64,000 nt of DNA from Neomicrococcus lactis (GTDB lineage: Bacteria > Actinomycetota > Actinomycetes > Actinomycetales > Micrococcaceae). The notes under the pieces are model-generated. The model ran no database searches. It saw nothing but the letters and a program-made list of their open reading frames with translations, and was not told where the DNA came from. The number at the start of each line of letters is the position of its first letter. Position 1 is the first letter of the stretch. The translations under genes were made by a program, and so were the position numbers. The stretch is taken from assembly GCF_014200305.1 (NCBI RefSeq), contig NZ_JACHBL010000001.1, forward strand, positions 1,364,001 to 1,428,000, read 5' to 3'. Shown piece by piece: positions 26,673 through 40,403 of this stretch.

Positions 26673-28217
26673 TTAGGCCACCTCACCCTGTCCTGCAGCT
26701 GCGATGGCAGCTTCAACGTCTGGAGCCTGAGCCAGCAACGGCCCGCCCCACTGCTTTTCCAAGAGGGCTTCCAGCGCCGCACCCGCACGGTACATGCGCG
26801 CGTCTTCATGAGCTGGAGCCAAGAACTGGATGCCTACTGGCAACCCTTCAGAGAGACCACCAGGGACCGAGATGCCTGGGATGCCAGCCATGTTTGCTGG
26901 GATCGTGGCGACGTCGTTCAAGTACATTGCCAGCGGATCATCCGTCTTCGAGCCGAACTCAAACGCCACAGTCGGTGCCGTTGGGGAAATGAGAACATCT
27001 GCCTGCGCAAACGCGGCTTCGAAGTCACGCTGAATGAGCGTACGAACCTTCTGAGCCGAGCCGTAGTAGGCGTCGTAGTAGCCAGCGGACAAAGCGTAGG
27101 TGCCCAAGATGATGCGGCGCTTTACTTCGTCACCAAAGTGTGCGGCGCGAGTAGCACCCATAACGCGTTCAATAGTTACCGGACCGTCGGTTGGCACCAC
27201 GCGCTGCCCGTAACGAACACCGTCGAACTTCGCGAGGTTAGAAGAGACCTCAGAAGGCATGATCAAGTAGTAAGCAGCCAGCGCGTACTTGAAGTTCGGG
27301 CAAGACACTTCCACGATGGTCGCGCCAGCGCCGCGCAAAAGTTCCAGTGCTTCATCGAAGCGCTGCTGAACGCCGGCTTCGTAGCCTTCGCCTTGAAGTT
27401 CACGAATCACGCCGACGCGCACTCCGCTCAAATCACCGGTTGCGCCCTGCTGAGCAGCAGCCACGAGATCCGCGACTGGCTCGTTGAGAGAGGTGGAATC
27501 CTTTGGATCGTGTCCACCGATGAGCTCGTGGAGCAACGCGGCGTCCATGACCGTACGGGACACAGGGCCAATCTGGTCCAAAGAAGATGCCATGGCGATC
27601 GCACCGTAACGCGAAACTCCGCCATAGGTTGGCTTGGAGCCCACGGTGCCGGTAACAGCACCTGGCTGGCGGATGGATCCGCCAGTATCCGTACCCAACG
27701 CAAGAGGTGCTTCAAAGGCAGCAACGGCTGCAGCAGAGCCACCGCCGGAACCGCCTGGGATGCGGCCGAGGTCCCACGGGTTGCGGGTGTTGCCATATGC
27801 AGAGTGCTCCGTGGAGGAACCCATGGCGAACTCATCCAAGTTCGTCTTGCCAAGCATCGGCAGCTTTGCGGCACGGATCTTTTCGATCACGGTCGCATCG
27901 TACGGAGACATCCAGCCCTCAAGCATCTTGGAACCAGCCGTCGTCGGCTGGCCCTTCGTGACAATGAGGTCCTTGATCGCGATTGGCACACCGGCGAGTG
28001 GGTGCAGGGTCTCCCCCGCAGCGCGCAGGGCGTCCACTTGTGCGGCAACAGCCAAAGCTTCCTCCGCGTTCACGTGCAAGTAGGCGTTGACGCCATTCTC
28101 GCCACCGTCAACGGCAGCAATGCGGTCCAGGTGTGCCTGTACGGCCTGTACCGAAGTGACCGTTCCGGCTTGCAACGCGGCGGCCAGCTCGGCCGCACTC
28201 ATACGAATGATGTCCAA
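26673..28217 (-). CDS. gatA: Asp-tRNA(Asn)/Glu-tRNA(Gln) amidotransferase subunit A
   Basis: GatA is the amidase that frees ammonia from glutamine for GatB. The Ser-cisSer-Lys catalytic set is visible: [14 protein letters not shown] (Lys near residue 80), [14 protein letters not shown], and [13 protein letters not shown] (nucleophile Ser). I prefer the TTG start at 28217, because GGGGAG lies 7 nt upstream inside the gatC end; an ATG at 28202 is the alternative. Length is about 514 residues, as expected. It starts 5 nt after the gatC stop and its own stop touches gatB. Confidence 0.93.
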   Translation of the reverse strand: MDIIRMSAAELAAALQAGTVTSVQAVQAHLDRIAAVDGGENGVNAYLHVNAEEALAVAAQVDALRAAGETLHPLAGVPIAIKDLIVTKGQPTTAGSKMLEGWMSPYDATVIEKIRAAKLPMLGKTNLDEFAMGSSTEHSAYGNTRNPWDLGRIPGGSGGGSAAAVAAFEAPLALGTDTGGSIRQPGAVTGTVGSKPTYGGVSRYGAIAMASSLDQIGPVSRTVMDAALLHELIGGHDPKDSTSLNEPVADLVAAAQQGATGDLSGVRVGVIRELQGEGYEAGVQQRFDEALELLRGAGATIVEVSCPNFKYALAAYYLIMPSEVSSNLAKFDGVRYGQRVVPTDGPVTIERVMGATRAAHFGDEVKRRIILGTYALSAGYYDAYYGSAQKVRTLIQRDFEAAFAQADVLISPTAPTVAFEFGSKTDDPLAMYLNDVATIPANMAGIPGISVPGGLSEGLPVGIQFLAPAHEDARMYRAGAALEALLEKQWGGPLLAQAPDVEAAIAAAGQGEVA

Positions 28218-28221
28218 ATTC

Positions 28222-28518
28222 TTACTCCCCATCCAAAATCGCAGGAACCTTAAACCGGCCATCCTCAGAGTCCGGGGCATTCTGCAACGCCTCTTCTTGA
28301 GTCAGCGTCTGTCCCACTACGTCTTCACGGAATACGTTTTGAAGCGGAATCGGGTGGCTTGTCGCTGGGACGTCTTCGCCCGCGGCTTCGCTCACTACCG
28401 CAATTGAGTCCACAATGACGGCGAGTTCGCTCGCCATGGTCTCAAGTTCGGCGTCGGACATTTCCAAATGCGCAAGACGGGCCAAGTGGGCCACGTCTTC
28501 ACGGCTGATGGCAGACAT
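28222..28518 (-). CDS. gatC: Asp-tRNA(Asn)/Glu-tRNA(Gln) amidotransferase subunit C
   Basis: This small clamp subunit links GatA and GatB. From the ATG at 28518 (GGGAGA upstream) it has 98 residues: [20 protein letters not shown] at the N-terminus, and [20 protein letters not shown] with [18 protein letters not shown] at the C-terminus, all typical of GatC. It starts about 40 nt after the phosphatase/acetyltransferase fusion gene ends. Confidence 0.93.
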   Translation of the reverse strand: MSAISREDVAHLARLAHLEMSDAELETMASELAVIVDSIAVVSEAAGEDVPATSHPIPLQNVFREDVVGQTLTQEEALQNAPDSEDGRFKVPAILDGE

Positions 28519-28558
28519 GAATCTCCCGGTATTAGACGGTTGGATGTTGGCTTCCAGT

Positions 28559-32960
<4,402 letters not shown>

Positions 32961-33018
32961 GCTTCCATCTTTTCAGATTCTGCAGTGAATAAGGACCAAC
33001 TCAGAAAACTATTCACTC

Positions 33019-34257
33019 CTAGTCGAGTGAGAGGCCTTCGCCTTCGCCTCGCGCCAAGATGTAGGGAGTGATTTCGCCGAAGCCTCGAACCTCGTGGCTT
33101 TGCTGGCGTTCCACGATGTAGCGCTTGTCACCGGACAGCGTCGAAGCCGTCAACGCATCACAAAGCACCGTACTCGGTTTAGCCAATGCTGTGAGTCGCG
33201 CCGCGAGGTTCACAGTTGGGCCGTAAATGTCACCCAAGCGAGACAACACTCGTCCCCAAACCAGAGACACACGAGCGTCCGGCAGGAACTCGTCCGCCTT
33301 GAATTCTTCTGCGAGCGCCAGCGAAATCTCAGCGCCTGCCTGCGGAGTTTCCGCGACAAACAACACTTCGTCGCCAATCGTCTTCACAAGACGTCCGCCA
33401 CCCACGGCAATGATTTCGGCACTCTTTTGCTCGAACCGCTGCACCAGTTGAGCCAGCGTACGTTCGTTCATACGGCGAGACAGTGAAGTGTAGGAGACCA
33501 AATCGGCAAAGCCCACGGCTCGAGCCAACGGCAGCGGTGCGTCGTCTTCCTCGCCGGTTCGACCCTCGGCAGAAGCCAACAGCCCGGATTCAACCCGCAA
33601 CACCTGACGCTGAATCGCAGCATTCATTTGGCGCCGCCACGTATAAAGAAGAACATTTTCAATGGGCTCAATGAGCCTAGGCAAGAGCTCAAGAACGTGC
33701 TCGCGCGCTTCCCGATCTGTCATCTTCCGGTTCTGCACGAAGTCCTCCACGAGGGCTTCGATCTGCCAAATCACCATGCGGTCAGTCATCTGGCCAATTG
33801 AGCGCGTGATGGAAATGGCGGTTTCCTCAGACAAGTAGCCTTCACGAACGTTCTCAACGATGGTCAAGATGGCTTCGAGGTCACGCTCGGTGAAGGCAAC
33901 TTCTTCGTCGTTTACGTTGGGGAACCCCAATGCTCGCCATAGCTTCTTGGCTGACAACAAGGAAACGCCAGCACCGGAAGCCACCTCGCGACGCTTGAGG
34001 GTACGTGGGCCACCGAGAAGTCGCCGCTCCAGATTTCTAGATGCTTCACGATCGTTCATGGTTCGCTCGGCCACAGGCGCTACTTCCGGAACTGATTCCG
34101 GCTCAGGTGTGGGCTCCGGCGTCACTTCAGGAACCTGAACAGCTGGTTCCTCCGGGGCATCAGATTCCTGCACAGTGACGGGTTCCGGCACCGCTGCAGG
34201 TTCCGAATCAGCTACCGGCATGCGGTTGCGGAAATTCTCAAAGGGATCAGAAATCAC
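33019..34257 (-). CDS. Class III adenylate/guanylate cyclase with helical regulatory domain
   Basis: Residues 1-70 are a Pro/Glu/Val-rich disordered stretch (PEPVTVQESDAPEEPAVQVP). Residues about 75-200 form a helical regulatory domain that starts with a MerR-like turn (REVASGAGVSLLSAKKLWRA), like the adenylate-cyclase regulatory domain of mycobacterial Rv1264. The catalytic domain (about 235-400) keeps both metal Asp residues (GFADLVSYTSLS and KTIGDEVLFV), the base-selecting Lys (VKTIGDE) and Asp (GDIYGPTVNLAARL), and the Asn/Arg pair in the last motif. It therefore looks active, making cAMP. I prefer the GTG at 34257, which overlaps the PH-protein stop as GTGA, over 34266. Confidence 0.85.
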   Translation of the reverse strand: MISDPFENFRNRMPVADSEPAAVPEPVTVQESDAPEEPAVQVPEVTPEPTPEPESVPEVAPVAERTMNDREASRNLERRLLGGPRTLKRREVASGAGVSLLSAKKLWRALGFPNVNDEEVAFTERDLEAILTIVENVREGYLSEETAISITRSIGQMTDRMVIWQIEALVEDFVQNRKMTDREAREHVLELLPRLIEPIENVLLYTWRRQMNAAIQRQVLRVESGLLASAEGRTGEEDDAPLPLARAVGFADLVSYTSLSRRMNERTLAQLVQRFEQKSAEIIAVGGGRLVKTIGDEVLFVAETPQAGAEISLALAEEFKADEFLPDARVSLVWGRVLSRLGDIYGPTVNLAARLTALAKPSTVLCDALTASTLSGDKRYIVERQQSHEVRGFGEITPYILARGEGEGLSLD

Positions 34258-34769
34258 AGTGCCCACCGTTCAACGGGTAAAGCTCGAGCAGGGAGGGCAT
34301 CGCGGTACTCCACCACCAAATCGGCGACGGTGCGTACGGCGGGAACGTTGTAGATAATGCCATTTCCTGAAGCTGTTCTGAGGATCATTGTCCCTGACTG
34401 GTTCATTTTTTGCGCCACGGATTGCCGCAGGTCAACTCCAAAAATACCGTCAAGAGGCACTTCGCGGTCTACACCTTTACGGTGGACCACTACGCGTTGC
34501 GTAGTGAGGATGATCCACGTGGTGAACCATCGGAAGATCGGGAGGACCCCATACTTGAACGCCAAAAGCGCGCCGACACCCACCACAATCCAATGCAGTA
34601 CAGGTGCCATGGTGGCGAGAGGCTCAGTGTGTTCGCGGTTCAAAAATCCTGCGCCGTAGCTTGCTACGAGAACTATGAGGAAGAGCCGAATGGTGGGCCA
34701 CAGAATTGTCCGCAGGTGCGGTCGCGTACGCACTACAACGCGTTCATCGTCGCGTAACCGAACTCGCAC
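34254..34769 (-). CDS. PH-domain (bPH2/DUF304) membrane protein
   Basis: This 171-residue protein from a GTG start has two hydrophobic helices (TIRLFLIVLVASYGAGFL and LHWIVVGVGALLAFKYG), then a bacterial PH-type domain from TTWIILTTQRVVVHRKGVD to LVVEYRDAL. The pattern is that of YdbS/DUF304 small membrane proteins of unknown role. It is the first gene of a two-gene unit with the cyclase (4-nt overlap), so it may pass a membrane or envelope signal to cAMP production; that link is inference from gene order. Confidence 0.85.
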   Translation of the reverse strand: MRVRLRDDERVVVRTRPHLRTILWPTIRLFLIVLVASYGAGFLNREHTEPLATMAPVLHWIVVGVGALLAFKYGVLPIFRWFTTWIILTTQRVVVHRKGVDREVPLDGIFGVDLRQSVAQKMNQSGTMILRTASGNGIIYNVPAVRTVADLVVEYRDALPARALPVERWAL

Positions 34770-34837
34770 ACTGACTCCTCTCTGTTCTTACGTCTCATCT
34801 TTACAGCTCACCCTGAGAAAATCTCAAGAATGACCGT

Positions 34838-35644
34838 CTAGGCGTAGGCCCCGTCGGAGCGACGCAGATGGACGATGTCACCAGCACTAATACGATGCGA
34901 TTGCCCGTCCGCCGTTTCCACAATGAGCGCACCGTCCGGATCCAGGTCCACACACTCGCCAATCACGTGGCGACCATTAGGAAGCTCTGCACACACGTCT
35001 AGACCCAGCGAACTCAATTTTTCCTTGACAGCGCCGCGCAACCACACCGACGTGCGGTATCCAGACGCCTTGAGCTTCTCGAAATCCGAGCGAATGTGCG
35101 ATAGGAATACTTCGCACACTCGATCGATGTCCGCTTCGATACCTTCGAGCGCAAGGCTCGTGGCAGTGCGAACCGGAAGTTGTTCGTGAGTCAGCGAAAT
35201 ATTCGTTCCAATTCCCACTACGACGCCGCTGCTCGTCTCCCGCTCCCCGCTCGCAACGGCTTCTCTTGGGTTGAGCACGGAATGGAACTGCGCAAGAATT
35301 CCGGCAACTTTCTTGCCGTTGAGCAACACATCGTTGGGCCACTTGAGGCGAGCTGCATCCGACGCCGCACCAAGTTCCTCAATGGTGCGAGTCAAGGACA
35401 GCGCGCAGAGCACCGAAAGCCACGCGGCTTCGTGGGAGGGAATTTCGCCAGGCTCGTCGACGCGGAAGAACACGCTCAGAGCCAAGCTTGTGCCGGTGGG
35501 TGCCACCCACGCCCGGCCTAATCGACCGGTCCCAGAGGTCTGGTCGCCGGTAGCGGCCCAATCCAAGGTGTTCCATGATGCTGGGTCGGCGCGAAATTGC
35601 TCGCCTACAAAGGCGTTGGTTGAGGAGCAAGATTCCAACATCAT
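34838..35644 (-). CDS. birA: Biotin-[acetyl-CoA carboxylase] ligase
   Basis: BirA activates biotin with ATP and attaches it to the carrier domain of AccA3 (49828). The protein has 268 residues. The adenylation motif reads DQTSGTGRLGRAWVAP (usually GRGRxGR), followed by LKWPNDVLLNGKKVAGILAQ, and a C-terminal domain ending DGQSHRISAGDIVHLRR. The N-terminal DNA-binding domain of E. coli BirA is absent, so this is a ligase only. TAGGAT 6 nt before the ATG fits a leaderless mRNA, although AGGA could also serve as a weak ribosome site. Confidence 0.92.
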   Translation of the reverse strand: MMLESCSSTNAFVGEQFRADPASWNTLDWAATGDQTSGTGRLGRAWVAPTGTSLALSVFFRVDEPGEIPSHEAAWLSVLCALSLTRTIEELGAASDAARLKWPNDVLLNGKKVAGILAQFHSVLNPREAVASGERETSSGVVVGIGTNISLTHEQLPVRTATSLALEGIEADIDRVCEVFLSHIRSDFEKLKASGYRTSVWLRGAVKEKLSSLGLDVCAELPNGRHVIGECVDLDPDGALIVETADGQSHRISAGDIVHLRRSDGAYA

Positions 35645-35650
35645 GAGTCA

Positions 35651-35656
35651 ATCCTA
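35651..35656 (-). promoter_or_regulatory. -10 box of birA (leaderless)
   Basis: TAGGAT on the minus strand, 6 nt before the ATG at 35644. Confidence 0.4.
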
Positions 35657-35690
35657 ACGATGCAATCCGCCTCATGAGCGTCGAGAAACT

Positions 35691-35699
35691 CCCCCCCCC
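35691..35699. repeat. C9 homopolymer between the SDR gene and birA
   Basis: Nine C in the 65-bp gap, just beyond the stop of the SDR gene and upstream of the birA promoter. Length change here could alter the spacing upstream of birA. Confidence 0.8.
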
Positions 35700-35709
35700 A
35701 ACGTACTCC

Positions 35710-36546
35710 TTAGAGGAAGATGTCAGGGATCAGATCCGTATTACCCGGCGTCGTCGCATAGCGTCCAAGGTCCTCCTCACCCTTGAGCGTCAAGATTTCT
35801 TCATCCACCAAGAATTTGCCCGTGAGTTCTCGAGGGTCTGACGTCAGGATGGCGTGAGCCGCGTCGCCGACGATCTCAATGGAGCGCCCCTTGGACGCCA
35901 AGAGATCACCGTGAGGCATCGCGCGGATGGCTGCCGTATCAATGAGCGTTGCCGGCCAAAGAGAGTTCACACCGATTCCATGCTCCTTGAGTTCTTCCGC
36001 GAGCCCCAGCGTCACGAGGCTCATGGCGTACTTGGACATGGTGTAGCCCACGTGCATGCCAGCCCACTTCGGATCAAGGTTGAGCGGCGGGGACATGGTC
36101 AGGATGTGCGCATGGTCAGACTTCATCAAATGTGGCAACGCCGTCTTTGCCATGAGGAACGAACCACGAGCGTTGATATCCAGCATGAGGTCGTACTTCT
36201 TCATCGACAGATCAGGCGTCTTGCTCAAGTCAATCGCGGAGGCGTTATTGATCACGATGTCAATGCCGCCGAAGGTTTCAACCGCTTCTGCAACGGCGCG
36301 AGCTACGTCGTCGTCATTGCGAACGTCACCCACCACGGGAAGTGCCTTGCCGCCGGCTTCCTCCATTTCCGCTCGGGCCGTGTAGACGGTGCCCTCCAAC
36401 TTGTCATGCGCTTGCACCGTCTTGGCAAGGAATACAATGTTGGCGCCGTCAGCCGCCGCTCGCTTGGCGATCGCCAACCCAATTCCGCGGCTGCCGCCGC
36501 TCATGAGGATGGTGCGGCCCTTCAAAGAGAAAGTTTCAGTAGTCAT
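35710..36546 (-). CDS. Short-chain dehydrogenase/reductase (HSDL2-like)
   Basis: This 278-residue classical SDR has the NAD(P)-binding LMSGGSRGIGLAIAKRAAAD, the structural NNAS in IVINNASAID, a catalytic Tyr/Lys pair in GYTMSKYAMS near residue 165, and the PATLID segment in place of the usual PG motif. At the expected catalytic Ser position the sequence reads LTMSPPLN. This pattern and length match the hydroxysteroid dehydrogenase-like 2 group, whose substrates are unsettled. The ATG at 36546 is preferred (TATTCT 6 nt upstream) over a frame that begins at 36633. Confidence 0.87.
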   Translation of the reverse strand: MTTETFSLKGRTILMSGGSRGIGLAIAKRAAADGANIVFLAKTVQAHDKLEGTVYTARAEMEEAGGKALPVVGDVRNDDDVARAVAEAVETFGGIDIVINNASAIDLSKTPDLSMKKYDLMLDINARGSFLMAKTALPHLMKSDHAHILTMSPPLNLDPKWAGMHVGYTMSKYAMSLVTLGLAEELKEHGIGVNSLWPATLIDTAAIRAMPHGDLLASKGRSIEIVGDAAHAILTSDPRELTGKFLVDEEILTLKGEEDLGRYATTPGNTDLIPDIFL

Positions 36547-36552
36547 GAAGTC

Positions 36553-36558
36553 AGAATA
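36553..36558 (-). promoter_or_regulatory. -10 box of the SDR gene (leaderless)
   Basis: TATTCT on the minus strand, 6 nt before the ATG at 36546. Confidence 0.45.
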
Positions 36559-36745
36559 GTGGCTTCCGACACATTTTGTTACCCATGAGTAACAAGTATT
36601 TTCTGATTCATTCCACGACTTTGTAGGTTTCATACCAGCGATGTCCGTAAATGGCTCACTAGACTAGCCAAGTTGCAGGTTCTTGTTGTGGAATCTCTAC
36701 AAGCACACCGGCACTTAGTGAATCGATGATGGGAGCACCCAACCT

Positions 36746-38377
36746 ATGACCGCACCAGCTGCGAACGCCAATGCTGCTAGCTCAGGCGAAGAGAGCCCCA
36801 TCGATCTCACCACCACTGCCGGAAAGATTGCAGAATTCCGGCGCCGCGAAGCACTTTCCCAGCTGCCGTCCGGTCAAGCAGCCGTCGACAAGCAGCACGA
36901 GCGCGGGAAGCACACGGCCCGCGAACGCATTGATCTTTTGTTGGACGAGGGTTCTTTCGTTGAGTTCGACGCCCTCGCGATCCACCGCACCTCCGCTTTC
37001 GGCATGGACAAGAAGCGCCCTCTCGGCGACGGCGTAGTTTCGGGCTACGGCACCGTAGACGGCCGCCTCGTCGCCGTTTACTCCCAAGATTTCACTGTCT
37101 ATGGCGGTTCGTTGAGCCAGGTCAACGGCGAGAAGATCGTCAAGGTTCAGGAATTCGCCCTGCGCAACGCATGCCCCGTCATCGGTATTAACGACGGCGG
37201 TGGCGCTCGCATCCAGGAAGGCGTTGCCTCGCTGGCCATGTTTGCGGATATCTTCCGCAATAACGTTCACTCTTCCGGCGTCATCCCGCAGATCTCCCTC
37301 ATCATGGGCCCCTGCGCAGGCGGTGCCGCCTACTCCCCTGCTTTGACCGACTACGTGGTCATGGTGGATAAGACCAGCCACATGTTCATCACCGGCCCGG
37401 ACGTCATCAAGACCGTGACCGGCGAAGAAGTGGACATGGAGACGCTCGGTGGCGCTCGCCAGCACAACGCTGTGACGGGTACGGCAACCTACCTTGCAGA
37501 CGACGAAGAAGACGCAATCGACTTCGTCAAAGAGCTCCTGGACTTCTTGCCATCCAGCAACCTGTCCCCCACCCCGATGGAGGGCTTCGAGGAGAATCTT
37601 GAGATCACGGAAGAGGACGAGGCGCTCGACCTTCTCATTCCTGACTCCGCAAATCAGCCATATGACATGCGCGAAGTCATCGAGGCAATTGTCGACGACG
37701 GTCACTTCCTCGAAATGCAGTCTCTGTACGCACCGAATGTCCTCATTGGATACGCACGCGTTGAGGGCCGCCCCATCGGCATCGTGGCGAACCAGCCGAT
37801 GCAGTTCGCTGGCACGTTGGACATCGCTGCTTCCGAAAAGGCCGCCCGCTTTGTCCGTAACTGCGATGCATTCAATATTCCAATTTTGACCCTCGTTGAC
37901 GTTCCCGGCTTCTTGCCTGGCACGGATCAGGAGTTCCAGGGCATCATCCGCCGCGGCGCCAAGTTGCTCTACGCGTACGCAGAGGCGACGGTCCCGAAGA
38001 TCACCATCATCACCCGCAAAGCTTATGGCGGCGCCTACATTGTGATGGGCTCTAAGAAGCTCGGAGCTGATCTGAACTTCGCGTGGCCTACCGCGCAGAT
38101 TGGTGTCATGGGCGCTCAAGGTGCGGTCAACATTCTGTACCGCCGCGACCTAGCAGCCGTTGAAGCCGAAGGCGGCGACGTTGAGGCGCGCCGCACCGAG
38201 GTCATCGAAGGCTACGAAGCCGAGCTGCTCAATCCTTACCAGGCTGCCGAGCTTGGCTACTTGGACGCTGTCATTGCTCCTCAGAACACGCGACTTCGTG
38301 TAGTTCACGGCTTGCGAGCATTGCGCGACAAGCACGTTGCCAACCCTGCTAAGAAGCACGGAAACATCCCACTATGA
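36746..38377 (+). CDS. accD: Acyl-CoA carboxylase beta subunit (acetyl/propionyl-CoA carboxyltransferase)
   Basis: This subunit moves the carboxyl group from biotin to acetyl- or propionyl-CoA, making malonyl- or methylmalonyl-CoA for lipid synthesis. The 543-residue carboxyltransferase has family start [34 protein letters not shown], the acyl-CoA site [13 protein letters not shown] and [16 protein letters not shown], and the carboxybiotin site [20 protein letters not shown] and [20 protein letters not shown]. It is most like the AccD5/PccB group. It overlaps accE by 4 nt, and the biotin-carrying partner is AccA3 at 49828. Confidence 0.95.
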   Translation: MTAPAANANAASSGEESPIDLTTTAGKIAEFRRREALSQLPSGQAAVDKQHERGKHTARERIDLLLDEGSFVEFDALAIHRTSAFGMDKKRPLGDGVVSGYGTVDGRLVAVYSQDFTVYGGSLSQVNGEKIVKVQEFALRNACPVIGINDGGGARIQEGVASLAMFADIFRNNVHSSGVIPQISLIMGPCAGGAAYSPALTDYVVMVDKTSHMFITGPDVIKTVTGEEVDMETLGGARQHNAVTGTATYLADDEEDAIDFVKELLDFLPSSNLSPTPMEGFEENLEITEEDEALDLLIPDSANQPYDMREVIEAIVDDGHFLEMQSLYAPNVLIGYARVEGRPIGIVANQPMQFAGTLDIAASEKAARFVRNCDAFNIPILTLVDVPGFLPGTDQEFQGIIRRGAKLLYAYAEATVPKITIITRKAYGGAYIVMGSKKLGADLNFAWPTAQIGVMGAQGAVNILYRRDLAAVEAEGGDVEARRTEVIEGYEAELLNPYQAAELGYLDAVIAPQNTRLRVVHGLRALRDKHVANPAKKHGNIPL

Positions 38378-38631
38378 GTCCAGCAGCAGCCGCACGCGGC
38401 ACGCGTACATGGGAAGGCGATTCCGAAGAACAGGAAGCGCCGATCTTCAAAGTGGTCTCTGGCGATCCATCGCCGGAGGAGCTTGCTGCTCTGACGGCAT
38501 GCCTTCTCGCGACGACGAGCCAATCGGAGGAAGAGCCGGAGGCACCTACGCGCAATGACTTGGTGCGTGAAGCCATCAAGCGTGGCCGGCAGTTCATGCA
38601 GCTACCGGGAATCTGGCGCGGACGACACTAA
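38374..38631 (+). CDS. accE: Acyl-CoA carboxylase epsilon subunit
   Basis: This 85-residue actinobacterial accessory subunit stimulates the AccA3-AccD complex. The core signature [19 protein letters not shown] is present at residues about 24-42, followed by an acidic linker and a C-terminal tail LPGIWRGRH. Its ATG overlaps the accD stop (ATGA). Confidence 0.88.
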   Translation: MSPAAAARGTRTWEGDSEEQEAPIFKVVSGDPSPEELAALTACLLATTSQSEEEPEAPTRNDLVREAIKRGRQFMQLPGIWRGRH

Positions 38632-38662
38632 GTAGCTGATATTCAGCGACTATTTCACGTTG

Positions 38663-38668
38663 TAATGT
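38663..38668 (+). promoter_or_regulatory. -10 box of the DUF885 gene (leaderless)
   Basis: TAATGT lies 6 nt before the ATG at 38675, with no ribosome site. Confidence 0.45.
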
Positions 38669-38674
38669 TGTCTC

Positions 38675-40351
38675 ATGACCATTGAGATGCCCATCACACG
38701 TACCCCGAGCGCCATTGACGAATCTTGCGAGAAGTTCTTTCAGGAATTCCTGAAGCTCTCCCCTGAGACTGGAGCCTCGCTCGGTATCCCCGGATACGAA
38801 GAAGGATACGAAGACCGCTCCCCTGAAGGCCGTCAGAAGCTACGCGATCTCATGCAGCGCGCGCTCGACGACATCATGGCTGCTACGCCCGTCGATGACA
38901 TCGACAAGGTCACGCAGCACTCTGTCAACGAGCGACTGAGTCTCTGGATCGAAAACATCGACTCCGGCTGGACCGACCTCAACAATATTGCCTCGACACC
39001 GCAAAACGTTCGTGCAATCTTGGACCTCATGCCCACCGCAACTGCCGAGGACTGGGACCACATCGCCGGGCGTCTTGCGAATATCCCCAAGGCACTGACG
39101 CAAGCTACGGCGTCGTACAAAAAGAGCGCAAGTGAAGGCAAAGTGGCCGCGCGCCGCCAAGTGGACATTGTCCTAGGCCAGATCGCTGACTACACCAAGG
39201 ACGTCGGCTTCTTCGACAGCCTCGTGGAGCGCGCGCCTGCGATCTTCTCGACCGTTCGACTCAAGGAAAGCGCGGCTGCCGCGAAAGCCGGATACGACGA
39301 GTTCGCGACGTTTCTGCGCGAAGAACTTCTTCCGATCGCACCAGAGAAGGACGCCTTTGGCCGCGAGCGCTACTTGCTAGCGAGCCGCGAGTTCCTGGGC
39401 ACCACGATCGATATTGACGAGACCTATGAGTGGGGCATCGCTGAGCTGGACCGCATCATTGCGGAACAAGAGCGTGTTGCCAATGCCATCAAGCCTGGCG
39501 CTACCATCGCCGAAGCGAAAGCACTTCTCAACGAGGACTCCACGCGCGTTTTGCACGGTACGGATGCCCTAAAGGCGTGGATGCAAGAAAAGTCTGACGC
39601 GGCAGTGGCCGAGCTCGGAGAGAATCACTTCGATATTCCGGAGCCAGTGCGCAAGCTCGAATGCATGATTGCGCCGACGCAAGAAGGAGGCATCTATTAC
39701 ACCGGTCCGTCTGACGATTTTTCACGTCCAGGCCAAATGTGGTGGTCCGTGCCGGCCGGCGAGGAAAAGTTCCTGACCTGGTCAGAAACCAGCACGGTGT
39801 ATCACGAGGGCGTGCCCGGACACCATCTGCAGGTAGCGACGGCTGTGTACTTGAAGGACACCCTCAACTCGGTGCGCCGAAACCTGATTTGGGTATCCGG
39901 TCATGGTGAAGGCTGGGCGCTCTATGCAGAGCGACTCATGCAAGAGCTGGGGTACCTCGATGATTTGGGCGACTACATGGGCATGCTAGATGCGCAGCGC
40001 ATGCGTGCGGCCCGTGTGGTCTTTGACATTGGCGTCCACTGCGAGCTCGAGATTCCTGAGCAGTGGGGATCCGGCACGTGGACCCCTGAGCTGGGCTACG
40101 AGTTCTTGAAGAAGAACTTGGACACCTCCCCCGGCCAGTTGGATTTTGAGTTCAACCGCTACCTTGGCTGGGCCGGTCAGGCTCCTGCCTACAAGCTCGG
40201 CGAGCGCCTGTGGAATGAGCTTCGTGAAGAGGTCAAGCAGCGCGAGGGCGATGCGTTTGATCTCAAGAAGTTCCACAAGGACGCCTTGGCACTCGGCTCC
40301 GTTGGACTCGACACCTTGAAATACGCCTTGACGGAAGTCACAGTCGCGTAA
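38675..40351 (+). CDS. DUF885 family protein, probable zinc metallopeptidase
   Basis: The 558-residue protein has mostly helical character. The family core is visible near residue 370: STVYHEGVPGHHLQVATAV (His-Glu-containing zinc site) and VSGHGEGWALYAERLMQELG, with a third segment LDAQRMRAARVVFDIGVH. This arrangement is that of DUF885 proteins, thought to be peptidases related to carboxypeptidase M32/thermolysin folds. No signal peptide or membrane helix is seen, so it is cytoplasmic. The substrate is unknown. Confidence 0.85.
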   Translation: MTIEMPITRTPSAIDESCEKFFQEFLKLSPETGASLGIPGYEEGYEDRSPEGRQKLRDLMQRALDDIMAATPVDDIDKVTQHSVNERLSLWIENIDSGWTDLNNIASTPQNVRAILDLMPTATAEDWDHIAGRLANIPKALTQATASYKKSASEGKVAARRQVDIVLGQIADYTKDVGFFDSLVERAPAIFSTVRLKESAAAAKAGYDEFATFLREELLPIAPEKDAFGRERYLLASREFLGTTIDIDETYEWGIAELDRIIAEQERVANAIKPGATIAEAKALLNEDSTRVLHGTDALKAWMQEKSDAAVAELGENHFDIPEPVRKLECMIAPTQEGGIYYTGPSDDFSRPGQMWWSVPAGEEKFLTWSETSTVYHEGVPGHHLQVATAVYLKDTLNSVRRNLIWVSGHGEGWALYAERLMQELGYLDDLGDYMGMLDAQRMRAARVVFDIGVHCELEIPEQWGSGTWTPELGYEFLKKNLDTSPGQLDFEFNRYLGWAGQAPAYKLGERLWNELREEVKQREGDAFDLKKFHKDALALGSVGLDTLKYALTEVTVA

Positions 40352-40403
40352 TATTTCGCAATTTAGGCTTGGACGGCAGGATAATTCGCCCCACACTCGT
40401 TAG

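Noticed and set aside
26808-28253. 481-codon open frame antisense to gatA
   Set aside because: The same shadow effect; gatA carries the complete amidase catalytic set and is in an operon.
36782-38119. 445-codon open frame antisense to accD
   Set aside because: It mirrors the codon structure of accD on the other strand (high third-position GC), has no motif and no start signal, while accD is a full-length conserved enzyme.
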